Below are positions 25,048 through 33,933 of a stretch of DNA of 64,000 nucleotides, in pieces. Under the pieces are notes generated by a model. It was given only the letters and a program-made list of their open reading frames with translations, ran no database searches and had not been told where the DNA came from. A program made the translations under genes and the position numbers. The stretch lies in the NCBI RefSeq assembly GCF_900110085.1, contig NZ_FOCK01000010.1:34018-98017 (forward strand), read 5' to 3'. How positions within the stretch are numbered: the stretch's first letter is position 1; every line of letters begins with the position of its first letter. Origin of the DNA: Prevotella sp. ne3005. Lineage in GTDB: Bacteria > Bacteroidota > Bacteroidia > Bacteroidales > Bacteroidaceae.

Positions 25048-25197
25048 ATGGATTTTATCAGAACGCTCATCATCGGATTTAAGCAAGGAGCCATCGCTGC
25101 TTGGTACGACATGAAATGGTACATCATTATCATGAGTATCATCCTCATCCTTGCCATAGGCTACAAAGCCCTCAAAACCTTGTTCCGACGGAAATAA
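25048..25197 (+). CDS. Small single-helix membrane protein (49 aa)
   Basis: A complete short frame, MDFIRTLIIGFKQGAIAAW to a basic C terminus ending LFRRK. A central helix (about residues 24-39, YIIIMSIILILAIGYK) should cross the membrane. It has its own well-formed promoter, and AGGG lies just before the ATG as a possible ribosome site. I recognise no family. It ends 11 bases before a palindrome array. Confidence 0.68.
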   Translation: MDFIRTLIIGFKQGAIAAWYDMKWYIIIMSIILILAIGYKALKTLFRRK

Positions 25198-25207
25198 GGC
25201 CTTGGAC

Positions 25208-25266
25208 TTTAGTCGGAGTAAAGTCAGACTTTACCCGGAGTAAACTCCCACTTTAGTCGGAGTAAA
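25208..25266. repeat. Array of three 15-bp palindromes at 22-bp spacing (locus 2)
   Basis: TTTAGTCGGAGTAAA (25208-25222), TTTACCCGGAGTAAA (25230-25244) and TTTAGTCGGAGTAAA (25252-25266), again exactly 22 bp apart. The array is bounded by CTTGGA (25201-25206) and its complement TCCAAG (25268-25273), so it can close into one larger structure. It fills the gap between two convergent stop codons. Confidence 0.9.
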
Positions 25267-25274
25267 CTCCAAGG

Positions 25275-27083
25275 TTACTCCTCGTACATCTTATCGATCT
25301 CCTTGCGGTAGTTCTCGTTGAGGACGCGACGCTTGATCTTCAGCGTGTTGGTAAGCTCGCCACGCTCGATGGAGAAGTGATGGGGCAGCAGGGTGAATCG
25401 CTTCACCTGTTCGTAGTGGGCCAGCTGCTGCTGAAGGGTGTCGATACGCTCCTTCATCATCTCATAGATCTGCGGATTGGCACAAAGCTGCTCGCGAGTC
25501 TCAAACGGGATACGATGCTCGCGGGCATATTCCTCCAACAAGGGATAAACGGGGATGATAAGGGCCGAGACAAACTTTCGCTGATCGGCAATGATGGCTA
25601 TCTGATCGACGTACTTGTCGACGAGCAGCTTCGACTCAATCATCTGAGGTGCGATATACTTGCCATTGGAAGTCTTGAAGAGGTCCTTGATGCGCTCTTT
25701 GAGGAACAGCTCACCACCCTCGAGGTAGCCAGAGTCACCAGTACGGAAGAAGCCATCTTCAGTAAAGGCGGCCTTGGTGAGGTCATCACGATTGTAGTAG
25801 CCCTTCGTGATGGTGGGGCCTTTCAACAGCACTTCGCCCTCTTCGCTGATACGGATCTCGATACCCTCGATGGGGATACCTACGCCACCAACGGTATAAG
25901 GCTCGCCCAGATGGTTACAGCTTACTGTAGCAAGACTCTCAGTAAGGCCATAGCCCACGATCATGTTGATGCCGATGGCGTGGACGAACTCCTCAACCTT
26001 GGGATTGACCGTAGCACCAGCCGTGGGGAAGAAGTGGGCATTCTCAAGGCCCAGTTCCTTGCGGACGAGTGAGAAGACGGTCTTATTGAGCATCTCATAC
26101 TCCATGTGGAGGGCCAGCGGTGGGCGCTTGCCTTTCGAGAGATAGTCGATATTATGGCGCTTGCCCACATTCAGGGCATGCTGGAAGAGTTTACGCTTGG
26201 CGGTATTGGCCTTCTCTATCTGCTCCTGCACGCCCATGAACACCTTTTCCCAGAAACGGGGAACGCTTGACATACACGTGGGATGAGTCTGTTTCATCGA
26301 CTGCTGCACCTCTTGCGGATAGGTGTTGACAATGAGGCGCGCCCCTTCCGTAATACACAGGATCTTCCATCCTTTCTCAAAGATATGGGTGAAGGGCAGG
26401 AAATTGAGCACCCGATCATTTTCGCCTACGGGCACACACTTGTTGTTGGCCTCCATGGCTGCATGATACTGGCCACAGGTAAGTATCACGCCCTTGGAGT
26501 CGCCCGTTGTGCCTGAGGTATAGAGGACATTGGCAATATCGTCCATCGAAGCCTGACTCTGGAGGGCCTCCACTTCCGTCTGACGGGGCAGGTTCTCACC
26601 CAGTTTCAGAAAATCGTCGAAGTACATGGCGTTGGAGTCGTTCTCGGAGAGGCGCACATTCTGATCGAAAACGATGATGCGCTCGAGGGTCTTGCAGGTG
26701 GAGGCCACGCGACGGGCCTTGTCATACTGCTCCTGTTCGCCTACAAACAGAAAACGGATCTGGGCATCGCCAACCATGAACTGTATCTGCTGCTCACTGC
26801 TCGTGGCATAGAAAGGGATGGTGACGGCACGGATGCCCCATGCGCCAAAGTCGCAGAAGAGATACTGCACGGAGTTTTGTGAGAACACGCCCACATTCTC
26901 CTGCACCTTGACACCCAGATTGAGCATGGCATTAGAGACTTGTTTCACCGTTGCGGAAAACTGATTCCACGACATCGACTTCCACTCGGAACCACCGAAA
27001 TCCTTGTAGATCAGCTCTTCACGATCGCCGTATTTTGCGGCCTGATCGTGAATCAATCGCGATAAATGACTGTTTGTCTGCAT
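25275..27083 (-). CDS. Long-chain acyl-CoA synthetase (AMP-forming)
   Basis: 602 aa from the ATG. The adenylate-forming enzyme core motif VLYTSGTTGDSKGVIL lies near residue 185. VGYGLTES and the GYxxxDD-type C-terminal hinge (GYYNRDDLTKAAFTEDGFFRTGD) follow, then KDLFKTSNGKYIAPQ. This is the FadD/FAA1 type that activates long-chain fatty acids with ATP and CoA. No beta-oxidation genes are near, so lipid remodelling is as likely as catabolism. Confidence 0.9.
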   Translation of the reverse strand: MQTNSHLSRLIHDQAAKYGDREELIYKDFGGSEWKSMSWNQFSATVKQVSNAMLNLGVKVQENVGVFSQNSVQYLFCDFGAWGIRAVTIPFYATSSEQQIQFMVGDAQIRFLFVGEQEQYDKARRVASTCKTLERIIVFDQNVRLSENDSNAMYFDDFLKLGENLPRQTEVEALQSQASMDDIANVLYTSGTTGDSKGVILTCGQYHAAMEANNKCVPVGENDRVLNFLPFTHIFEKGWKILCITEGARLIVNTYPQEVQQSMKQTHPTCMSSVPRFWEKVFMGVQEQIEKANTAKRKLFQHALNVGKRHNIDYLSKGKRPPLALHMEYEMLNKTVFSLVRKELGLENAHFFPTAGATVNPKVEEFVHAIGINMIVGYGLTESLATVSCNHLGEPYTVGGVGIPIEGIEIRISEEGEVLLKGPTITKGYYNRDDLTKAAFTEDGFFRTGDSGYLEGGELFLKERIKDLFKTSNGKYIAPQMIESKLLVDKYVDQIAIIADQRKFVSALIIPVYPLLEEYAREHRIPFETREQLCANPQIYEMMKERIDTLQQQLAHYEQVKRFTLLPHHFSIERGELTNTLKIKRRVLNENYRKEIDKMYEE

Positions 27084-27104
27084 AAGCAATTATATAATCC
27101 GCTG

Positions 27105-27135
27105 CAAATGTACGCAAAAAATCTCAAAAAACCAA
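27105..27135 (-). promoter_or_regulatory. Promoter of the acyl-CoA synthetase gene
   Basis: On the minus strand TTG (27135-27133), 20 bp, then TACATTTG (27112-27105). The ATG lies 21 bases downstream. Confidence 0.6.
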
Positions 27136-27155
27136 GAAAATGCGTTAAAATGAAC

Positions 27156-27187
27156 AAAAAACCCCGAATCGCTTGAGCGACCCGGGG
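27156..27187 (-). terminator. Terminator of the fucose-isomerase-like gene
   Basis: On the minus strand CCCCGGGTCGCT and AGCGATTCGGGG form a stem of about 11-12 bp with two G-T pairs, followed by TTTTTT. Confidence 0.85.
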
Positions 27188-27209
27188 CCAAAGTTATGCA
27201 GGCATGTGA

Positions 27210-28706
27210 TTATGCGAACGGATTCTCTGTGGGATAGAAGTTACCCTTCGGGAAGTTGTAGTCGATCTCGTCCACGGGGATACCCATGTACTTGAGAACC
27301 TCCCAGAGATACTTACCCTGATGGCCGAACATAACGGCGCAGTGGTGAGGATAGTGCTTCTCGATGAGGACGTGACGATAGAAGCGGCTCATGTTCTTGA
27401 TACCGAAGATACCGATAGAACCGAATGAGCGGGTAGCTACTGGGATAACCTCACCCTGAGCGATGTAAGCGCGGAGCTTGGTGTCAGCAGTTGACTGCAG
27501 ACGATAAACAGTGGCCAGACCTGGCTGGATGTCACCCTCAAGTGTACCGTTAGTAACCTCAACAGGCAGAGCGCGGGCCATGATACGCTGGAAGCACATC
27601 TGGCAGTTGCACACCTTAGAAGAAGCGGTATTACCACAGTGGAAGCCCATGAAGATCTCCTTGTCGGTATAAGTGTCGCAAGCGAACTTCTTGCCCTTGA
27701 TGCTCTCCTCGTACATATCGTTAGGAACGGTGTTGTTGATGTCGAGCAGGGTAACGGCATCCTGAGTGATGCAGGTTCCGATGTACTCTGACAGAGCACC
27801 ATAGATATCAACCTCGCAAGCTACGGGGATACCACGACCAGTGAGACGGCTGTTTACGTAGCAAGGCACGAAACCGAACATGGTCTGGAATGCAGGCCAG
27901 CACTTGTTGGCCATAGCCACGAACTGGCGTGAGCCCTTGTGAGCCTCGATCCAGTCTGTCAGTGTCAGCTCATACTGAGCGAGCTTAGGCAGCACTGAAG
28001 GAATCTTATTGCCTGTGCCGAGCTCAGCAGCCATATCCTTCACTACATCGTCGATGCGAGGATCGCCCTGGTGCTTCTGGAAAGCCTCGAGCAGGTCGAG
28101 CTCTGAGTTCTCCTCGATCTCAACGTCGAGATCATAGAGGGCACGGATAGGAGCGTTACAAGCCAGGAAGTTGTTAGGACGGGGACCGAAGCTGATGATC
28201 TTCAAGTTCTGCAGACCTACGATAGCGCGGGCGATAGGCAGGAACTCGTGAATCATCTCTGCACACTGACCAGCGTCGCCTACGGGCTCCTCAGGAATGT
28301 AAGCGCGAGTCTTGCGCAGACTCAGAGCCTGACTGGCATTCAGCATACCACAGTAAGCATCGCCACGACCATCGATCAGATCTTTCTGAGACTCCTCTGC
28401 GGCTGCACAGAACATAGTCGGGCCCTGGAACCAGTCGGCAATCATCGTCTCAGAGATCTCAGGACCGAAGTTGCCCAGATAAACGCAGAGTGCGTTACAG
28501 CCAGCCTTCTTCACATCCTCAAGAGCCTGCTGAGCGTGGATCTCACTCTCAACGATGGTGATGGGGCACTCATAGATGCCATCCTTACCGAATTTCTTTT
28601 CATACTCAGCAATAACGGCCTTACGGCGGTTAACTGCCAATGACTCGGGGAAACAGTCGCGAGATACAGCGACGATTCCAATCTTAATTTTAGGTACGTT
28701 GTTCAT
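27210..28706 (-). CDS. L-fucose/L-arabinose isomerase-family protein
   Basis: 498 aa. The fold and length match the FucI/AraA-like isomerase family: an N-terminal Rossmann-like part (about residues 1-170) with GNFGPEISE, a central part, and a C-terminal part with metal-ligand candidates in DINNTVPND, GFHCGNTASS and the HHCAVMFGHQGK region. FucI converts L-fucose to L-fuculose; this group also holds members of unknown sugar specificity. No fuculokinase or aldolase is adjacent, so the substrate is uncertain. It is single and flanked by terminators. Confidence 0.8.
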   Translation of the reverse strand: MNNVPKIKIGIVAVSRDCFPESLAVNRRKAVIAEYEKKFGKDGIYECPITIVESEIHAQQALEDVKKAGCNALCVYLGNFGPEISETMIADWFQGPTMFCAAAEESQKDLIDGRGDAYCGMLNASQALSLRKTRAYIPEEPVGDAGQCAEMIHEFLPIARAIVGLQNLKIISFGPRPNNFLACNAPIRALYDLDVEIEENSELDLLEAFQKHQGDPRIDDVVKDMAAELGTGNKIPSVLPKLAQYELTLTDWIEAHKGSRQFVAMANKCWPAFQTMFGFVPCYVNSRLTGRGIPVACEVDIYGALSEYIGTCITQDAVTLLDINNTVPNDMYEESIKGKKFACDTYTDKEIFMGFHCGNTASSKVCNCQMCFQRIMARALPVEVTNGTLEGDIQPGLATVYRLQSTADTKLRAYIAQGEVIPVATRSFGSIGIFGIKNMSRFYRHVLIEKHYPHHCAVMFGHQGKYLWEVLKYMGIPVDEIDYNFPKGNFYPTENPFA

Positions 28707-28753
28707 TTGTTAATGAGTTTATTAAATAAGTAATGCTTAGTCCGATTAGGCTG

Positions 28754-28761
28754 CAAAGATA
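28754..28761 (-). promoter_or_regulatory. -7 box for the fucose-isomerase-like gene
   Basis: The minus strand reads TATCTTTG. The TTG upstream lies 17 bp away, slightly short, and falls inside the preceding terminator hairpin. Confidence 0.5.
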
Positions 28762-28797
28762 TAAAAAAAAACCGAAAACAATCATTTGTTTCCGGTT
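28762..28797 (-). terminator. Terminator of the thiamine operon
   Basis: AACCGGAAACAA and TTGTTTTCGGTT (minus strand) pair with one mismatch around ATGA, followed by a run of T. Confidence 0.8.
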
Positions 28798-28813
28798 TTT
28801 ATATTTTTTTATA

Positions 28814-29386
28814 TCATCTTGGCATCATCTTCCGCCATTTAAAGAAGCCAAAAATGGCTATAACGACATATAAAGCGTATAGAGAGGCCTTAAAGGGGAT
28901 GTCTTTATAGAAATAGAGTCCACAGGTGAACACATCGACAACAATCCATATAAACCACTGCTCAAGATACTTGTGAGCAAGAGCCCAGATGCCAACGATG
29001 GAGAGAGCCGTGGTGAAGCTGTCGATCATTGGCACGGTGGAGTCGGTAAAGGTTTTGAGAAACCAGAACATGATGCCCCAGACACCCAGAATCAGGAGTG
29101 TCCAAGGGAGCACTAACCTACTGGGGAAATGACGGATGGGCAAAGCCTCCTTAGAAGCCGCTCCACGCACCCAGCGCCAATAACCATAGACGGTCATCGA
29201 CAGGTAATAGAACTCCATGCCACAGTCGGCATAAAGGCCCTTCTGGTAATATAGGACGATGCCCAGTGCCTGCATAAAGAACCCTACAAGCCACATCCAG
29301 ATGCTAGCCTTATACTCTAGCAGGATATACGCCAGTCCTAAGACTGTTGTCACAATATCCAGCCAATGCTCTTCCAAGAACTCCAT
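28814..29386 (-). CDS. pnuT: PnuC-family transporter, probable thiamine transporter PnuT
   Basis: 190 aa with about seven membrane helices and the PnuC-family pattern (LLEYKASIWMWLVGF, YGYWRWVRG, WIVVDVFTCGLYFYKD). PnuC proteins carry nicotinamide riboside, but the Bacteroidetes PnuT branch, controlled by TPP riboswitches, carries thiamine. Here the gene lies 16 bases behind a TonB receptor under a TPP riboswitch, supporting the thiamine role. The thiamine pyrophosphokinase gene I would expect in such operons is not present downstream. Confidence 0.88.
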   Translation of the reverse strand: MEFLEEHWLDIVTTVLGLAYILLEYKASIWMWLVGFFMQALGIVLYYQKGLYADCGMEFYYLSMTVYGYWRWVRGAASKEALPIRHFPSRLVLPWTLLILGVWGIMFWFLKTFTDSTVPMIDSFTTALSIVGIWALAHKYLEQWFIWIVVDVFTCGLYFYKDIPFKASLYALYVVIAIFGFFKWRKMMPR

Positions 29387-29402
29387 CTCTCTTAATTCTT
29401 AA

Positions 29403-31781
29403 TTAAAACCTTAGCGTCACGCTTCCCATCATCGTGAATCCTGCCATAGGAATGAAACCTATCTGATAGTAACGGTTGTCATTGCCATGTCCTCCACTCT
29501 CATAGATGGCAGAATATACCCAGCCACTGGCTGCATAACGACGATTAAATACATTATTGAAATTCAGTCCAAAGATAGCTTCCTTCATCACTTTCTTTGG
29601 CTTCAACGAATAGCTCAGACTGATATTTGAAACAGAATAGCAGGGTAACGAACGATCGTTATTCTCCGTATTGTCGAGATACTGGCGCGAAACAAAGTTC
29701 GTATGCCATACAGCCTGCAAACCTTTGTGGTGCAGAGTGACAAAACCATTTAAGATAGTAGAGGGACTGAAGGACAGCGTAGAGTTGTCATAGTGGATGG
29801 TCTGCTGGCCATTGTCCCAGTCTTCCACCACCTCGTCGAAGTCCTTAATCTTGTTCTTGCTCAGTGATGCATTACCTTCAATGGTGAGCCAAGATGTAGG
29901 ATCAACTCCCGCCTGAAGCTCAATACCTGTGCGATAGGAATCCTTGATATTCGTGGTCAGATTCTCACCGATATCACTCACAGCACCCGTCTGTACGAAC
30001 TGGTCGACATAATCCATATAGAAGAAGTTGGCCCCCAGATGGAAGATGTCACCGTTATAGGTATAGCCCAACTCATAATCCAACACCTTCTCTGCTTTAG
30101 GAGCAGGGTAGGATCCGTTGTCCGTGAAGTTGTTGCGTTCAGGCTCACGATGGCTCATGGCCACAGAACCATAGATGCGATGTCCTTTGAGGTTCCACGA
30201 GAAGCCGGCCTTCGGATTCAGGAAGTCGTATTTCTCATTGATGTCGAGCTGCTGATTGTTGTAGCCGCTATTACTGTCGTAGAACTTATCATTGATGCCA
30301 TCCGTCTTATAGCCCACATGACGATACTGGATATCACCAAATACGTCCCAGTGATCATTGATATGATAGGCAGCCTTGACGAATACGTTGCCATCGAGCT
30401 TATGGGCATCGGAGTCGTAGTACTTATAGTCGCCATTGGAGAGAATCATCTGACGCACCACGTTATTGGCGGCATAGGTCAAATAGCCGAAGTGGTTGCC
30501 GTCGAAGTTCTGTATCGACAAGCCTCCGACAATGTCCCAAGCATCATCCTTATAGTTTGCATTCCACACGAGGCCGTAGGTATTCTGCGAGAGTCCCTTC
30601 TTGCGAACGAAGTCGGTCTTTTTAATGTTTTTGCCCGCTTCATCGACAGCCGTAAGACCAAACTTCGAGAGTTTATTGTTCGGACGGAATTCACGATAGT
30701 AGCCATAACCATAGGTATAATGCAGCGAGGCTGACGTGGTCCAATGATCGTTGATATTCCAAGAGGCAGAGAGGATGTTGTGGTTTTGCCAAAAGTTATC
30801 GGTAGCCTTATCCCAATAGGTGCCGTCGGCCATCTTGTAACGCTCAGTGATATAGTTACCATTGGCGTCCTTAGCGAAATTGCCGTCAGCATCATAGGTC
30901 ATATATTCATAGAGCGAGTTAAACTTGCCCAGTCCTACTTCGTACATGTCCTTGTAAGTTTCGATTCCCGTATTCATGCCATAAGTACCATCCATCAGGC
31001 TCATGTCGTTGTCACCTGCCGTCACACCATTCCAGGCCTGACCAGTCTTCTCGAAATTGCCAATGTTCTTATAACGGATCTGGAAGTTATCCTCCATCCA
31101 GGTAAGACCTCCATAATAAGAACCGCTACGTCCACTGGTTCCATGGACGAAGCCATCGGTATTGGTCTCATGGTAGGCTCCATCGAAGATAAGATGCTTC
31201 CACAATAGCCCCGTGGAGAATTTTCCACCTATATTATAAGTATTAAACGAGCCATAACTACCTGACACCTCAAGACCAGGTGTCAGCTGGGGCGTGGCAG
31301 AAGAAAGAGCCACCGTACCGCCAAAGGCTCCATCACCATTGGTTGATGTTCCCACACCGCGTTGAATCTGCACAGAGCCGAGCAACGAACCATATGAGTT
31401 CATGTTAACCCAAAACACGCACTGGTCCTCTGGCGAATTGAGGGGTACACCGTCAAGAGTCACATTGATGCGTGAGTCACCAGCACCACGGATTCGCATA
31501 TAGGTGGTACCTGTGCCTAATCCGTTCTCACTCCAGGCCATGACGCCTGGGGTCTGCGAGAAGAGGAAGGGCAGCTCCTTACCCGTCTTTGAGAATTCGT
31601 TGAGTTCCTTTTTTTTGATGTTGGCCACAGCGTATGGCGCGTTTTTCTGCGCACGCACACCTTTTACGACTACCTCCTGCAACTGCTCCACCTTCGTAGA
31701 GTCATACAAAGCAGCTTTAGATTGAGCATTTCCACTCATTGCGCACACCAGCGCTGTCATTCCGAAAACAAATCTTTTCAT
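29403..31781 (-). CDS. TonB-dependent receptor for thiamine (OMR1-like)
   Basis: 792 aa with a signal peptide (cleavage near GNAQS). The TonB-box/plug region (VEQLQEVVVKGVRA) is followed by the plug motif ending GDGAFGGTVALSS and a 22-strand barrel with an aromatic C-terminal strand (SVTLRF). There is no SusC-type N-terminal extension, and no SusD partner. The TPP riboswitch upstream and PnuT downstream identify the cargo as thiamine or a derivative. Confidence 0.9.
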   Translation of the reverse strand: MKRFVFGMTALVCAMSGNAQSKAALYDSTKVEQLQEVVVKGVRAQKNAPYAVANIKKKELNEFSKTGKELPFLFSQTPGVMAWSENGLGTGTTYMRIRGAGDSRINVTLDGVPLNSPEDQCVFWVNMNSYGSLLGSVQIQRGVGTSTNGDGAFGGTVALSSATPQLTPGLEVSGSYGSFNTYNIGGKFSTGLLWKHLIFDGAYHETNTDGFVHGTSGRSGSYYGGLTWMEDNFQIRYKNIGNFEKTGQAWNGVTAGDNDMSLMDGTYGMNTGIETYKDMYEVGLGKFNSLYEYMTYDADGNFAKDANGNYITERYKMADGTYWDKATDNFWQNHNILSASWNINDHWTTSASLHYTYGYGYYREFRPNNKLSKFGLTAVDEAGKNIKKTDFVRKKGLSQNTYGLVWNANYKDDAWDIVGGLSIQNFDGNHFGYLTYAANNVVRQMILSNGDYKYYDSDAHKLDGNVFVKAAYHINDHWDVFGDIQYRHVGYKTDGINDKFYDSNSGYNNQQLDINEKYDFLNPKAGFSWNLKGHRIYGSVAMSHREPERNNFTDNGSYPAPKAEKVLDYELGYTYNGDIFHLGANFFYMDYVDQFVQTGAVSDIGENLTTNIKDSYRTGIELQAGVDPTSWLTIEGNASLSKNKIKDFDEVVEDWDNGQQTIHYDNSTLSFSPSTILNGFVTLHHKGLQAVWHTNFVSRQYLDNTENNDRSLPCYSVSNISLSYSLKPKKVMKEAIFGLNFNNVFNRRYAASGWVYSAIYESGGHGNDNRYYQIGFIPMAGFTMMGSVTLRF

Positions 31782-31835
31782 ACTTAATAGAACCTTTAAT
31801 TAATAAATAATGTAAAGGGGATGTTTGTATTGATT

Positions 31836-31924
31836 AATCCTTTATTCCATCCCTACGCCGGTATGATCCGGATCAGGTTAGAGGGTATCATCTCAGCCTG
31901 CAAAAGCAGACACCCCTTGAAATC
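31836..31924 (-). promoter_or_regulatory. TPP riboswitch (THI element)
   Basis: The minus strand shows the conserved thi-box parts in order: GGGGTGTCTGC, CTGAGATGATACCC, ACCTGATCCGGATCATACCG and CGTAGGGA. It sits between the promoter and the receptor start, in the right place to repress the operon when TPP is plentiful. Confidence 0.95.
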
Positions 31925-31929
31925 GGCTG

Positions 31930-31960
31930 CAAAGGTACAAATAAGCGAGCAAAATACAAA
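31930..31960 (-). promoter_or_regulatory. Promoter of the thiamine operon
   Basis: On the minus strand TTTG (31960-31957), 19 bp, then TACCTTTG (31937-31930), immediately before the riboswitch. The rest of the gap to 32025 shows nothing else. Confidence 0.7.
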
Positions 31961-32024
31961 ATAAATCACTATTTATTTTCATTTTCGAGCGTGAGTACCT
32001 TCGAGATGAAGTCTCAGAATTATA

Positions 32025-32060
32025 CAAAAATCCCCGAACCGCCAAACGATTCAGGGATTA
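32025..32060 (-). terminator. Terminator of the Na/Pi symporter gene
   Basis: AATCCCTGAA and TTCGGGGATT (minus strand) form a 10-bp stem with one G-T pair, followed by TTTTG. Confidence 0.78.
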
Positions 32061-32084
32061 TTTTTCCTTTTATCTTTTTCGCCC

Positions 32085-33815
32085 TTATCTGAGACCCATA
32101 CGTGCCTCAACCACGTTGACCACATAGTCGCCGAGTTTCTCACACTCATTAATCAGGTCCATATAGATGGTGCCGACGGCATAAGTGTACTCATGATTAT
32201 TCACATCAGTGATGTTCTGCGACTTGAGTTGATTGCGATAGTTGTTGATCTCGTGCTCGATATTGAACGAACGATTCACATCAAACGACTCCTTGCGGCC
32301 AAGCATCAGACGGTTCATCTGCGTAAGCGACTGCTCAGTAAGCTCCATCATCTGATGCAGATGGTCATACTGGCGATCGATGAAGTGGTCCTCCTTAGCA
32401 TTATATTTTCTGGAGATGGTACGCGCCATGTTGAAGTTTGCGTCACCGATACTCTCCAGTTCGGAAATCTCACGCAACATAGCACGAATCTTCGCCTTGG
32501 TCTCGTCACTAAGGTGGGCGTCACTCACGGAGTCGAGATACTTCGCTATCTCAAGTTCCATATTATCGCTGATACCCTCATATTTCTCGATACGTGAATA
32601 GAGTTTGTTAAACTCTGTGTCATTGTTCTTTGTCTTAGACGACGAGGACGACGAGAGGGTAAGCAGCTCACGCACCATACCGAACATGCGTTGCATACGC
32701 TCGGAGAAGTGCTGAATCTCCTTCTGGGCCTCAAGCACCGAAAGCTCTGGTGTCTTCATGAAACCAGCCGTAATGAAGTGCAGGCGGAAGTCCTCTTCCT
32801 CGTCAACCTTCTTAGGCTTGATGACCCAGCATACGAACCGCTCTATCTGAGGGATAAACCAAATGAGAATCAGGGTATTGGCTACATTGAAACAAGTATG
32901 GAAGGCTGCCAGCACAAAGCTCAGCTTAGCAGCATTGGCGAGGAATACACTCGTTTCCACACTACCCTTCACCATCGTGACATCATAGCCCACCAGTCCG
33001 CAAACGGCATCGATGAACGGACGGAAGACGAACAGAATCCAAACCACGCCAAACACATTAAAGAACATGTGGGCCAATGCTGCGCGGCGAGCCTGGGTAT
33101 TTGCCGAGAGGGCAGCGAGGTTCGAGGTGACCGTGGTTCCGATATTCTCACCCATCACCAAAGCAATACCCTGATAAATGGGAAGGGCACCACTCGAACA
33201 GAGGATCATCGTGATGGCCATGACTGCTGCTGATGATTGCACACAGAAAGTCAGCACGCCACCTAAGAACAAGAATATCAGCGTGGTGAGGAACGAGTCA
33301 GGATCAAACGAGGCAAAGAAATCCAGCAATGCCTGATTCTCGCCCAGATGCATCTCCGTTCCAGTCATGCGGAGCGTTCCTAGACCCAACAACAGAAATG
33401 AGAGTCCGAAAAGGAAGTCTCCGATATATCGATACCTCTTCTGATAAATCAGGATAATGCCCAAGAGAAACGCAGGATAGACGGCACTCGTAATATCGAA
33501 CGACATACCAGCCGACATAATCCATGCCGTAAGCGTCGTTCCAATGTTCGCACCCATAATCACTGAGATGGCTTGCGCCAGCGTCAGCAATCCTGCATTG
33601 ACAAACGAAACAGTCATCACTGTCGTAGCTGTTGACGACTGTACAGAGGCCGTCACTAGCATACCAGTTAACATTCCCGTAAAACGGTTGGTGGTCATGG
33701 CGCCGAGAACGTGTCGCAACTGCGGACCCGCCATCTTCTGCAACGCCTCACTCATCGACTTCATACCAAACATGAGAAGTGCGAGAGAACCAAGGAGTTT
33801 GAATAATACGAGCAT
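32085..33815 (-). CDS. Na/Pi cotransporter with PhoU-like domain
   Basis: 576 aa from the ATG at 33815 (MLVLFKLLGS). The two inverted QSS motifs of NptA/SLC34-like symporters are present (VQSSTATTVMTVS and VQSSAAVMAITMI). The last 200 residues or so are helical and PhoU-like. It should import phosphate with sodium; the PhoU part may sense phosphate state. The longer upstream frame crosses the promoter and is not used. Confidence 0.9.
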   Translation of the reverse strand: MLVLFKLLGSLALLMFGMKSMSEALQKMAGPQLRHVLGAMTTNRFTGMLTGMLVTASVQSSTATTVMTVSFVNAGLLTLAQAISVIMGANIGTTLTAWIMSAGMSFDITSAVYPAFLLGIILIYQKRYRYIGDFLFGLSFLLLGLGTLRMTGTEMHLGENQALLDFFASFDPDSFLTTLIFLFLGGVLTFCVQSSAAVMAITMILCSSGALPIYQGIALVMGENIGTTVTSNLAALSANTQARRAALAHMFFNVFGVVWILFVFRPFIDAVCGLVGYDVTMVKGSVETSVFLANAAKLSFVLAAFHTCFNVANTLILIWFIPQIERFVCWVIKPKKVDEEEDFRLHFITAGFMKTPELSVLEAQKEIQHFSERMQRMFGMVRELLTLSSSSSSKTKNNDTEFNKLYSRIEKYEGISDNMELEIAKYLDSVSDAHLSDETKAKIRAMLREISELESIGDANFNMARTISRKYNAKEDHFIDRQYDHLHQMMELTEQSLTQMNRLMLGRKESFDVNRSFNIEHEINNYRNQLKSQNITDVNNHEYTYAVGTIYMDLINECEKLGDYVVNVVEARMGLR

Positions 33816-33845
33816 AAAGATATCTTTTTGATCTGAATTCGACTG

Positions 33846-33853
33846 CAAAGATA
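33846..33853 (-). promoter_or_regulatory. -7 box of the Na/Pi symporter promoter
   Basis: The minus strand reads TATCTTTG, 30 bases before the ATG. The -33 element is weak. A divergent promoter follows closely. Confidence 0.5.
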
Positions 33854-33874
33854 CAAAAAAAAATGAATTTCTTC

Positions 33875-33903
33875 TTGATTTCATTACTTTTTTCTTATCT
33901 TTG
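33875..33903 (+). promoter_or_regulatory. Promoter of the first nucleoside kinase gene
   Basis: TTG (33875-33877), 18 bp, then TATCTTTG (33896-33903). The ATG at 33934 follows. Confidence 0.55.
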
Positions 33904-33933
33904 CCACAAAATTCTCCAAAAACTAGAAACATT

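Noticed and set aside
30039..30734. Long + strand open frame opposite the thiamine receptor
   Set aside because: It lies wholly inside the receptor gene, with low-complexity Ile/Val-rich translation typical of antisense shadow frames.
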